This document shows positions 46,612 to 56,479 of a DNA stretch of 64,000 nucleotides, one piece after another. Numbering within the stretch: position 1 is the first letter of the stretch; each line of letters starts with the position of its first letter. Made by a program: the position numbers and the translations under genes. Under the pieces are notes generated by a model. It searched no databases, was not told where the DNA came from, and saw only the letters and a program-made list of their open reading frames with translations. The stretch comes from Oncomelania hupensis (Eukaryota > Mollusca > Gastropoda > Littorinimorpha > Pomatiopsidae): the NCBI GenBank assembly GCA_036898135.1, contig CM072514.1:14855464-14919463 (forward strand). Reading direction: 5' to 3'.

Positions 46612-46813
46612 AGCCTCTTGGTTGCGTGTTGAAATCGCCTGAGTAAATTGTTCTTTAACCTGTGTTCAGCATCCTCCCATCCTATCCTGCTCAATCTTAT
46701 ATCTCGCTGTATCCTGCTCGATCTTGTCTCTCGCTGTGTTCAGTATCTTTCCAACCCTACTTGCATCAAACTTCCTCACTTGTTATCTAACCTGTGCTCA
46801 GTACGCTTCCAAT

Positions 46814-46829
46814 CCTGCTCGCAGCGCCA
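46814..46829 (-). other. Primer-binding site, tRNA-Ser type
   Basis: Minus-strand TGGCGCTGCGAGCAGG, two bases from the 5' LTR. Its complement CCTGCTCGCAGCGCCA resembles the T-arm and acceptor end of a eukaryotic tRNA-Ser with CCA, from memory of that tRNA. Confidence 0.7.
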
Positions 46830-46831
46830 TT

Positions 46832-48084
46832 TGTAGTGATGGGGGTTGTTGTTGGTGGTCGTGTCCGGTGATGGTGTTAGGTGTTAATGTCCAGAGTCAC
46901 ACCACACATAATTTACAAATATATTCACAAACAGAAATAAAACACGCAGGCTGGAAGGTGTGCATTTTAGCAACTTTACTGAACACAGACACAGAAAACA
47001 TTTAGCAAGTAGCATTACAGTGTTCACAAATCTATATTTCACTCTTCTGTAACATTGTCCTACGTTGATTCCTACTTCCCTACAGTTTATTTCCCATTCT
47101 AACTCTAACTAAACTAAACCATCTTCTCTTGGTACTGTCCGAGTCTCGTCCCTCTTTCCATCTCCTTCTCTCTCTATCTATCTGTTCTAACTACCACGAA
47201 TCCCTGTCCTGCACTCATTATTATCATTCCAAGAGCAATTTGCTCCAAAAACTCGACCATCGGTCCTAACACTATTCCTCCCTTCCTGTCAATCAAAACA
47301 TTGTTTCCCACACAACAATGGAACCCTTCGTGCTGACATCCTCTTCCGTAGAAAATATACATCTACATTTCAACTTTGACACTGCCTGTTGACAGCACTA
47401 GTCTGACACAAAACACAAATGAAATCAAACGTTCACCATTATTAAAGTTATTTCTACATAATCATAACACACACAATAATTACATTAGACAATATACCAA
47501 AGCAATAAACATAACACTTCAAGCGTCAATTAACATATATATTCCTAACCAAAATATATATCAACTGCTAATTAACAAAACTCTAAACTTACTAACTAAA
47601 CATAAATATTCATTCATAATTATCACCTTACTATACTCAAGTTTATGCAACAAATGCTCAAAATTAAAATCTAAATACAGGCATGGAACCAACATTGTTC
47701 ATACAAACTATCAGTGTCACTTGTATCAACACTATAACTTTAATACTCTGACTGCGCACGTACAATGTAGCTACTAAATGATTGACGTATTTGGATGACT
47801 CAGGTCAAACATTTGATGGGGACAGGAGGTACGGGGGTGGGGCCGGAGGAGGGGGGTGGGGGCACACGGCGAGTGGCGTGTAAAATAAATTTATTATTTC
47901 TACAACTTCCGCTCTTCATTTCACACTTTGTACATTTTTCAATCCCTACTAACTATCTTGGCATCACAACTATTTTCATCCTAATATCTCGTACGTCTGC
48001 GTTTATTTAGATGTAGCGTGTTTCAGGGAACAGCAAAATAGATCACACATTTTCATTAACCAAGGCTACGGCCAATTGGTTACA
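46832..48084 (-). repeat. 5' LTR of the nested element
   Basis: 1,253 bp, followed by the TATT duplication and the continuation of LINE copy D. Confidence 0.96.
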
Positions 48085-48684
48085 TATTTATAAGCCATTG
48101 TATCAGACAATGGGTCCCAACAGGAAGACCTCTCCAGGATCGCACAAACAACTGCTGCTCTGACAAGGTTGAAGCCAATTTGGAAAGACAGGACCATCAG
48201 TCTACATTCCAAGGTAAGACTGCTGCGCTCCCTTGTCATCTCCATCTTCTTATATGCTTGCGAAACATGGACCCTCACAGCAGATCTACAACGAAGAATA
48301 CAAAGCATGGAGATAAAGTGCTACAGAAGACTTCTGGGCATCTCATATACTCAGCACATCACGAAGTCCGACAGATTATCACACAAGCCATTGGACAACA
48401 TGATAGACATGATCACAGTGATGAAGAAACGGAAACTCCGGTGATACGACCACGTCACCAGAGCATCAGGCTTTGCAAATATCATCCTGCAAGGTCGGTG
48501 CAAGGAGGCAGAAGAAGAGGGAAACAGAAAAAGGGTTGGGAGGACAACATTCGAGATTGGACTGGCGTGGCACTAAGCAAAGCCATGAGCGTTGCTGAGG
48601 GCAGAGAAAGATGGAGTACGCTGGTTAAACGATAATCTGTGGTGCCCCAACGACCGCTCGAGTTACGGGATAAGATAGGATAGG
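48085..48684 (+). mobile_element. RTE-like LINE copy D, 3' part
   Basis: Continues copy D after the LTR element: post-RT region, then the C-terminal domain (IQSMEIKCYRRLLGISYTQH) with frameshifts, ending in a short GGATA-type tail (48669-48684). Stops and frame changes make it non-coding. Confidence 0.92.
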
Positions 48685-49857
48685 AAGCATACGGCCTATC
48701 CGCCAAGAGACCCCAAAACATCCCAAATAAAACCAAAAGGTGTATAATAAAAATCCTATCGACGAAACGCCCAGACGTAATCTTACATCTACCGATTAAT
48801 AAAATATCACAAACAAAACCTAGCTTTTGTCCTTCGAAAAAAATACAGAATATCCCAAAGACTACGTATACAAAACACCACAGAGGAGAAACACAAAACA
48901 CCACAACTGATATAAAGTCAAACAATATAATTATAAAACAAAGGGACATCCGTCTAAAGATACAAAACAGTGACAAAACTGCCCATCCGCCTAGAGACAC
49001 AAAAAAATCATAAAGCCAACAACATCCGGCCAAAAATACAAAACATCACAAAGATCTCAACTTCTAGAGACCGAAATGTCTAGAACAAAGTCATTCGTTC
49101 ACACAAGAGGATTGACGTCAGTCAAAAACGTCGTCATCGTGACGTTAATTCCCCGCAAAGCTTTTAGAAATTGCACTGCACAGACATTTATTGACCGGAT
49201 GAGTTTGTAAACCAGTAGCCTAAAGATTTTGAAAATGAAAAATGGAAGTAAAAAGAAACGAAGTTTTGACTGACTGCACTGGAGAAAGGACTAAAGGATT
49301 TTCACAATTAAAACGGACTGAAAAGACCTTCATTGATCTTAATTCTCATTAAACTCCAACTAACGAGATTCATAAAAACTTTGAGCATGAAAAAAAATGT
49401 CTGGAATCCTAAGTAACTTTGTAATGAATTGTACGAAGTGAACTTTTTGTGTGTGCAATATTGATGTCGTCTTTTCATTGAAGAAATAAACAAAGAGGAA
49501 TGGCCGTCAATAAACAAAAGACTGAGAAATCATAATGAATATTGGACGGCTTGAGTTATATCCGGTTTCCGAACGTAAGCATCAGAGATGAAAGATAACG
49601 AGGAAGGATACATTTAACCTTTCTCAACATCATCCCCACTGTGACCACAACATTGCCATCCCCCGCTCTTCAACACATCTTTCACTTTACACACATACAC
49701 CCACACCCACACACACACACACACGCACACCCACTCCTTATATATGTAGCCGAGCGGAGTATTTGACTCCCGTCTCTCGGCCACGACCCTGAGAATATTG
49801 CTCCACCCGAGCTGTTATTTTCATTTTATCCCTCAAAAGAGGGACATAAAAATATTT
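48685..49857. other. AT-rich spacer
   Basis: No gene recognised. A CA-rich tract lies at 49690-49735. Confidence 0.55.
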
Positions 49858-49862
49858 GCCCT

Positions 49863-49866
<4 letters not shown>

Positions 49867-49910
<44 letters not shown>

Positions 49911-50061
49911 TGGGAGGACAACATTCGAGAATGGACTGGTTTGACACTGAGCGAAGCCATCAGGGCTGCTGAGGACAGAGAAAGATGGAGTATGCTGGTT
50001 AAACGATCATCTGTGGTGCCCCTACGACCTTCGGGTTACGGGACAGGATAGGATAGGATAG
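49867..50061 (+). mobile_element. RTE-like LINE, short insertion with 5' poly(A) (copy G)
   Basis: The direct repeat GCCCTGCAA (49858-49866 and 50062-50070) encloses a run of about 40 A residues, then ~155 bp of LINE 3' end (from GAGGTGGGAGGACAACATTC) and a (GGATA)n tail. The A-run therefore lies inside the insertion, on its 5' side, which is unusual for a LINE. Confidence 0.9.
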
Positions 50062-50070
50062 GCCCTGCAA

Positions 50071-50520
50071 GGCGGTGAAGCGTGGTTGGGAGTACCGGGT
50101 TGCCGGCTACTAGTGCCACGCACTCTACTGCAAGGTCGCTGCCACCGACCTGCATAAAATGCCTGCCGACAATGTGGTCCCGCTCGCCACCAAAAGCAGC
50201 AGGCGAATGGTTAGCCGGGGAGAACAAATGTCGTGTCGCCTTGTCCTGCGTAACCCAATGGCATACCCAAAGGATTCTGCAAAGCAGGGAACCACCTAAG
50301 GCTAGTCTAACCAAGAAAATCAAGGTAGACAATTTCTCTCCCAAGCCTCAACCAGTCGCCTCCCATTCCGCTACATATAGCCACCCTCTACTCAACCTAC
50401 CACCCCATCTTCCTAATAAATGGATCAAAAACAGAGCGTGTGAATCAATGGTGTCAGTAGTAATTGCCATGTGCCATCAACACAACCAGCTCTGTTGCCT
50501 TCACACGTGCTCTTTCCCCA
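50071..50520. other. Spacer
   Basis: A 170-codon plus-strand frame (50082-50594) crosses this stretch and runs into the tRNA-like sequence. It has no recognisable domain. Confidence 0.45.
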
Positions 50521-50528
50521 GGTCCCAT

Positions 50529-50585
50529 CCCCGTAGCTCAGCGGTACAGCGTTCGCCTGGCGCTCCGATGTTCCAGGTTCCAATA
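50529..50585 (+). repeat. tRNA-like fragment (SINE head)
   Basis: CCCCGTAGCTCAGCGGTACA carries an A box, and CCAGGTTCCAAT a degenerate B box at tRNA spacing. The 3' acceptor strand is not complementary, so it is a tRNA-derived scrap and not a tRNA gene. Confidence 0.5.
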
Positions 50586-50648
50586 AGGAGGTGACCAAAA
50601 TAAAAGTGTTCATTTTTCACTGCCCAGCTTAGTAATATGAGTCTGGTG

Positions 50649-50675
50649 CTCTGGTGGTTCAGTGTTGATTTAAGT
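50649..50675. repeat. Short dispersed repeat
   Basis: CTCTGGTGGTTCAGTGTTGA and a few following bases also occur at 27368-27394; origin unknown. Confidence 0.5.
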
Positions 50676-50709
50676 CCCTAACCGCTACATCTCCTTTACA
50701 ATACCCGTC

Positions 50710-51009
50710 GGGGGTGTCGGATAGCGCAGTGGTTGGAGCACTCGCTACTGTGCCGCAAGTTAAGCACCGTCCAGTGCGGTTAGCACTTGGATGGGTGACC
50801 CGAAACCGTGAAGCGACAAATAACAACGCTCCCAGTTGGCTCAACTGTGACTGAGTACCTACTCTCTTAAGGGTGGGGAAGGTAAAGCAGCGAGGGAGAG
50901 AGATGGGCATCACTCTCCTTACGCTGGCCCAAGATAAGTGTGATCTCCAACATCACGCTCCCCTACGGCCACAAGGCTATGGGACTACCTTTACCTTTTT
51001 TACCTTAGG
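50710..51009 (+). mobile_element. 5S rRNA-derived composite SINE, full copy
   Basis: A 300-bp element flanked by ATACCCGTC (50701-50709 and 51010-51018). The first ~50 bp are tRNA-like (GGATAGCGCAGTGGTTGGAG). Next comes AAGTTAAGCACCGTCCAG and GGTTAGCACTTGGATGGGTG, which aligns with the internal control region of 5S rRNA (AAGCTAAGCA...GTTAGTACTTGGATGGGAGA, from memory). The unique tail ends GGGACTACCTTTACC. Pol III transcription from 5S-type or tRNA-type internal promoters is expected. A truncated relative lies at 12088-12336. Confidence 0.9.
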
Positions 51010-51018
51010 ATACCCGTC

Positions 51019-52404
51019 TGCCATTTTATTTAGCCAATGGTGGATGTATGTTCATTCATTCTCTTTCAGTTTCTTATTTAAAATCAAAGTTGGTACACTC
51101 TTTGCGCAATACAGTCAATGCTGGATGAATGATGGGTAGACGGTGTATAACCAAAGATGTTAACGTGCAGCAAAGAGCGGGGTTCAGTGTTACGAATGTT
51201 GGAATTATTCAAATAAGTTACAAAGTAAATCCATGTATTATAGGTCTACAGGCAAAACAATACGGAAACAGATGCTCATATCTTTCTCTTGAAATCCTAA
51301 TAACAAATATTGGAAATAATTACGTAATATGCATCATTCAAATAATCAAAAATATAATCTTGGTGAAATATAATAAGCATATGTGTAGGAAACACGAACT
51401 CTTTAATATGTAATGAGGTAAGAAGACCGTTTAAAATAATTATAGACAAAACTAACGTATTTCGGGCTGCAAATGAACGCACAAATGTTATGTTTATCAA
51501 TTTATAGTCCCCTCTCTTCCCGTAAGGATTTTCAGAGAGGAGACTCTAAATCATCCCTGGAAACGTTTAAAGCAAGGATTTTCCCGTGACCAGTCGGTCG
51601 TAGGTAGTCGAGAGGGGATTAGGAGGGTAGGTAGGGAGGTAGTCGAGAGTGGAGTTGGAGGGGAGGGAGGGAGGTAGTCGAGAGGGGAGTTGGAGGGGAG
51701 GAAGGGAGGCGAGAGGGGTCAGAGTCTTTAGATTTTTTCCTTTCTCTCTGGCTTAGCTTTGAGGGCAGTGCCCATCTCACCGTTCTGCTGTAAAGCTGGG
51801 AATTACTTTATCACTAATTATTGTTCAAAAAGGGGGAAATTGCCTCTTTCATTTGTTTCTGTGACATTTGAGCATGTATGTCAGATGTGCGACAGATTGA
51901 TGCACCAGTGTCAGATATGCGTCAGATTGGTGCTCCAGTGTCAGATGCGCGTCAGACTGAGCGAGGTCAACATCAAAGGAGGATGTTGATGCCGGTCAAG
52001 GCAGTACTGACCTCGTTCTCTCCTGTTCTGGCATCGTCCTCATTTCCTTTTATTTCTTCTCTTTCTTCCTCGTTACCTTTCATTTCTTCTTTCTGATCTT
52101 TTTCTTTAAGTCCACGGTCGCATCATGGTGTCATTTTCTTTCTCCTTCGTTCTGCCTCTTCCTCAACCCACAATAAGTGAGTCACACTCAGCTGTTTTAT
52201 CTTCTTTACTGTCTGTGATCCATTATTTGTCTTTTTCTTCTGCTCCCCCCTCCCCTTCTCTCTTTTCCCCTATCTCCCCCCCCACACACACTAACTGTCT
52301 CTCATGAATGCGAGAACGAAGGATACAAGGACAGATTGTAAGATTAAGTTAATAGCCTAACATTTCCATCCTTTTCCTAAATAAAATGTCTGAAGCTGAA
52401 TCCC
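51019..52404. other. Spacer with two short tandem repeats
   Basis: 51595-51718 repeats GGTAGTCGAGAGGGGAGTTG-like units about three times. 51879-51960 holds about three 30-bp units (TGTCAGATGTGCGACAGATT). From 52000 it is pyrimidine-rich. No gene recognised. Confidence 0.6.
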
Positions 52405-52753
52405 TTCTTCTTCTTCTTCTTCTTCTTCTTCTTCTTCTTCTTCTTCTTCTTCTTCTGTTCCCTTTTCTTCTTCTTCTTCTTCTTCTTCTTCTTCTTCTTC
52501 TTCTTCTTCTTCTTCTTCTTCTTCTTCTTCTGTTCCCTCTTCTTCTTCTTCTTCTTCTTCTTCTTCTTCTTCTTCTTCTTCTTCTTCTTCTTCTTCTTCT
52601 TCTTCTTCTTCTTCTTCTCCTTCTTCTCCTTCCTCTTCTTCTTCTTCTTCTTCTTCTTCTTCTTCTTCTTCTTCTTCTTCTTCTTCTTCTTCTTCTTCTT
52701 CTTCTTCTTCTTCTTCTTCTCCTCCTCCTCTTCCTACTCCTTCTTCTTCTTGC
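52405..52753. repeat. (CTT)n microsatellite, about 345 bp
   Basis: The longest homopyrimidine tract in the window, with a few CTGTTCCC and CTCCTT interruptions. Poly-Glu and poly-Leu frames over it are artefacts. Confidence 0.98.
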
Positions 52754-52779
52754 CCCACCTTCTCTTTGATTTTATTGAT

Positions 52780-54712
52780 CACCACGCGCATGAAAGAGTA
52801 CAATATTTTGATTCGATACCTTTTAATGGTCTCCACAAAAACTCCAGACGATGGACTTGGCACAATCCCGGCGGTGAGCATCACAACCAGATCGACTACA
52901 TCATGGTCAAGACACGCTTCAGATCAAGCATCAACATTGGCAGGACACGCACTTTTCCAGGAGCAGACATCGCAAGTGACCACGATCTCGTGATGATGTC
53001 TTTCCGGCTCCACTTGAAGAGAGTAAATACAGCAAAGTGCACTTGACTGAAGTTCGACCTGGACAAACTGCAAGACCCGGAGGTGGCAGAAATATTTCAG
53101 GCCACAATTGGAAGGAAATTTGCACCACTGCTCATTTTGGGAGCTGGTGAAGTAGATGTCAACACCATGACCACCAGCTTCAACTCAGCTGTGACAGATG
53201 CTGACACTGAGATCCTTGGCAAGCACCGACCAAAGAAGAAGCCGTGGATCACACCTGAACTTTTGGATCTGTGTAATAAACGAAGAGAGATAAAAAAAAA
53301 GAAAAAGAACACCTCACAGGGAGCTGATGTCTACCGAAAAATCAACAATGACATCCGAAAAGGCATGCGCACAGCAAAGGAGAACTGGATAGAAGATCAA
53401 TGCCAGGAAATAGAGAACAGTCTTAACAAGAGCAACAGCAAAAAGACCTACCAGACTGTGAAGCGGCTGACAAGTGGTAAACAGCCCAAAGTCTCCACGA
53501 TCCAAAGCAAGTCTGGCATATGCCTTACAGCAGAACAAGAAGTCTTGGACAGATGGACAGAGTACTGCTCTGACCTTTACAACCATACACCAAATGGAGA
53601 CCCATCAGTTCTAGCATGTCCCGAGAACAGAGAAGAAGAAGAAATCCTCCCAATTCTCCGGGAAGAAGTTGAGGCAGCAGTGCAATCGCTGAAGAAAGGG
53701 AAGTCAGCGGGAGTGGACAACATACCCGCGGAACTGCTACAAGCAGGAGGAGAAGTGATGATTGAGGTCCTCACCATTATCTGTAACAAGCCTACACCAT
53801 GGACTTCAGGAGTGTGAAAATTACCGCACGATCAGCCTCATCAGCCATCCCAGCAAGGTCCTCCTGAAAATAATACTCAACAGGTTGAAACCCCAAGCTG
53901 AACAAATCATAGCTGAAGAACAAGCAGGATTCAGGGCACGGCGAAGTACCACTGAACAGATTTTCAACCTCAGAATAATCTGTGAGAAATACCTACAGCA
54001 CCAACAACATCTATATCATGTGTTCATAGACTTCAAGAAGGCGTTTGACTGAGTCTGGCATGCAACTCTATGGGCAACAATGAAAGTGTGCAACATCAGC
54101 CCTAAGATTATTGAAGTCATCAAAAGCCTGTATGACAAGGCTACCAGTGCAGTCCTCCATAACAGCGTCATCGGGAACTGGTTCAGAACAACAATCGTTG
54201 TGCGTCAAGGATGCCTACTCTCTCCAACACTCTTCAACATCTTCCTAGAGCGCATCATGTCAGATGCTCTTGCAGATCAAGAAGGCACAGTCAGCACAGG
54301 GGGTAGAGCAATCTCCAATCTTCGTTTTGCAGATGACATTGATGGATTAGCTGGACAGGAACAAGAACTTGAACAGCTGGTACAGAGGCTTGACACCACC
54401 TACAGAGCTTATGGAATGGAAATAAGTGCAAAGAAGACCAAAATGATGACCAACAACACCAATGGCATCAACACGGACATCAAAGTCCAAGGCCAATCCC
54501 TCAACACAGTGCATAGCTTCAAATAGTTAGGAGCCATTGTATCAGACAATGGGTCCCGACAGGAAGTTCTCTCCAGTATCGCACAAACAACTGCTGCCCA
54601 TTTGGAAAGACAGGACCATCAGTCTACATTTCAAAGTAAAACTGCTGCGCTCCCTTGTCATCTCCATCTTTCTATATATGCTTGCGAAGCATGGACCCTC
54701 ACAGCAGATCAT
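52780..54712 (+). mobile_element. RTE-like LINE copy F (endonuclease end to RT)
   Basis: The longest copy of the family here. It starts within the endonuclease and stops abruptly after CACAGCAGATC, before the C-terminal end and tail, so it is truncated on both sides. It supplies the endonuclease-linker region missing from copies A-E and G. No target duplication was found. Confidence 0.9.
52830..54712 (+). pseudogene. LINE endonuclease-reverse transcriptase, broken
   Basis: Domains in order: C-terminal part of an APE-type endonuclease (RRWTWHNPGG, NQIDYIMV, then ADIASDHDLV with the catalytic SDH, about 52845-52995); an in-frame TGA at 53044; linker (KKKPWITPELLDLCNKRREI, GMRTAKENWIEDQCQEIEN); RT start KGKSAGVDNIP. 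Two small deletions near 53790-53815 shift the frame. RT then continues from 53813 with FIDFKKAFD, a TGA at 54050 where other copies have Arg, VRQGCLLSP, and the catalytic LRFADDIDGLAG, and ends in a TAG at 54524. Several lesions make it inactive, but it shows the family encodes endonuclease and RT in one frame. Confidence 0.9.
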
Positions 54713-55058
54713 AAAGGAAGGGGACAAGGAGGAGCAGAAGACGAAAAGGAACATTGCATGTAGACAAAGTCAGATAGGAGAAACAGAGAAAGGTGCTTAT
54801 GTCTACGAGGAGAGAACCGAGACTAAATGTATGTGCGCTTGGGATGATCCAAGGTGATGGAGGTGAGCCTGGATTAGAGCAACAGCAAAGTCTGCCTCTC
54901 CTTATCAACCACGAACACGCCTCCTCCAATACACACACAGATCAAGTAAACACGTGACATCCACCCCTGCCTTTCTACCCCTACCCACACACACACACGC
55001 ACACACACACTCGTACATACAGATGATATCTTGCTCAGCTCCACACACAAAGAGGAAG

Positions 55059-55062
<4 letters not shown>
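54713..55062. other. Spacer
   Basis: CA-rich at 54985-55012. No gene recognised. Confidence 0.5.

Positions 55063-55128
<66 letters not shown>
55063..55128. repeat. (GT)n microsatellite
   Basis: About 32 GT units. Confidence 0.98.
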
Positions 55129-55693
55129 GGATGATCTCAGTGTCAAGGGCTGTAGAAGAGTGAGTGACATGGGGTGGGAACCAGGGACAGGCGGGGTGAC
55201 AGGAGAGGGCGACGTGCATCTGCATGTTTAACAGCCCAATAAAGGCACTTACGGCTCACACTCTCTCTCTCCATTTTCCGCCTACTCCTTGTTTTCTGTC
55301 TTCTTTCTTTTTACTCTAGAGGGGGAAATCGGCTACCCAAAACTAATTGTTATAGAAGCAAAACTTACTGCATCGGGTAGAGAATAATTGGGTTAGCTTA
55401 TGGTTCAAAATCGGCCGACAGGGACGTAGGGGAAATATATTAAAATAATTTTTGAAAATCGTTATTTTCCTTGTTCGCCCCCTTTTGACGCTGTTCGTTT
55501 AGCACACACCGCACTGCATGCATTCCACAAAAGTGGGTCGCAGGTGACCTCATTCTGACCTTAGACAGCATTGTTTTACAGAGAATGGCGGCAAACAGTG
55601 AGGTGCAGTATAAATGTATGATAGGCGAACAATGTGATAATTATATAGATAATTATATATATACATGCATTTTTTATTCTCTCTCTCTTTTTT
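55129..55693. other. Spacer
   Basis: No gene or repeat recognised. Confidence 0.5.
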
Positions 55694-55828
55694 ACGATTT
55701 AGTATTTTTTCAATATGTTCAAATCAGAGAATTCATTTATTAGATTTTATAGTAATATATATTTTGTTACCAGGGCTACTTAAACGTGAATGTATGGTTC
55801 ATAAAACAATGTCAAAATTTTATATACA

Positions 55829-55895
<67 letters not shown>

Positions 55896-55898
55896 GCC

Positions 55899-55943
<45 letters not shown>

Positions 55944-55950
55944 GCCTATT

Positions 55951-55989
<39 letters not shown>

Positions 55990-56038
55990 TACGATTTAGT
56001 CTAATATTAATAAGCTCAAAGAATTCAGTTATTAGATT
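55694..56038. repeat. Local duplication around a (TTA)n microsatellite
   Basis: ACGATTTAGT...GAATTC..TTATTAGATT...TTACCAGGG at 55694-55775 is repeated at 55991-56038 and, beyond the LINE insertion, 56468-56503. Between the copies lie two (TTA)n runs (about 55831-55990) joined by AAGCC. Confidence 0.7.
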
Positions 56039-56458
56039 CCTATCCTATCCTATCCAGTCCCGTAACCCGGAGGTCGTAGGGGCACCAACGGTGATCGTTT
56101 AACCAGCATACTCCATCTTTCTCTGTCCTCAGCAACCCTGATGGCTTCGCTCAGTTTTAAACCAATCCATTCTCGAATGTTGTCCTCCCACCTCTTTTTC
56201 GGTCTCCCTCTTCTTCTACCTCCTTGCACTGTGCCTTGCAGAATGGTCTTTGCAAGGCCTGATGATCTGGTGATGTGGCCATACCATCAGAGTTTTCTTT
56301 TTTTCACCACTGTGAGCAGGTCATCGTGTTGTCCAATGGCTTGTGTGATGGTCTGTCGGACTTCGTCGTTGGTGATGTGTTGGGTATAGGAAATGCCCAG
56401 AAGTCTTCTGTAGCACCTCAACTCCATGCTTTGTATTCTTCGTTGTAGATCTGCTATA
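56039..56458 (-). mobile_element. RTE-like LINE, 3'-end copy E
   Basis: A 420-bp 5'-truncated copy with (GGATA)n tail at 56039-56056 and the 10-bp target duplication TTATTAGATT (56029-56038 and 56459-56468). It encodes only the C-terminal domain (RIQSMELRCYRRLLGISYTQ). Confidence 0.93.
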
Positions 56459-56479
56459 TTATTAGATTGTTTAGTAATA

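Larger units (their letters stand above)
42539..48084 (-). mobile_element. LTR retrotransposon nested in LINE copy D
   Basis: A 5,546-bp insertion with two 1,253-bp LTRs, TG...CA ends and the 4-bp duplication TATT (42535-42538 and 48085-48088). The LINE reads straight across once the element is removed. A primer-binding site and a polypurine tract sit correctly for a minus-strand element. Between the PBS and the integrase remnant there are only ~200 bp, so gag, protease, RT, RNase H and the first part of integrase have been lost. Between integrase and the polypurine tract lie ~1.9 kb of AT-rich DNA with no recognisable gene. Gypsy-type by its integrase. Non-autonomous. Confidence 0.95.

Noticed and set aside
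42539..48084. LTR pair as a segmental duplication or assembly artefact
   Set aside because: TG...CA ends, correctly placed primer site and polypurine tract, a TATT duplication and a LINE that continues across the element all fit a true LTR insertion.
50760..50810. 5S rRNA gene
   Set aside because: Only the internal control region is present; the 5' third and 3' end of 5S rRNA are missing and the sequence is part of a SINE.
52405..52884. Poly-Glu, poly-Leu, poly-His, poly-Ser and poly-Asp frames over microsatellites (also at 16029-16508, 24239-24659, 61156-61832 and 63223-63564)
   Set aside because: Pure triplet or dinucleotide repeat translation with no conserved domain.
54700..56458. LINE copies F and E as one twin-primed insertion, since F stops and E starts at the same AGCAGATC point
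   Set aside because: E has its own exact 10-bp target duplication on both sides and the relative order of the parts is wrong for twin priming. The common breakpoint is probably chance.
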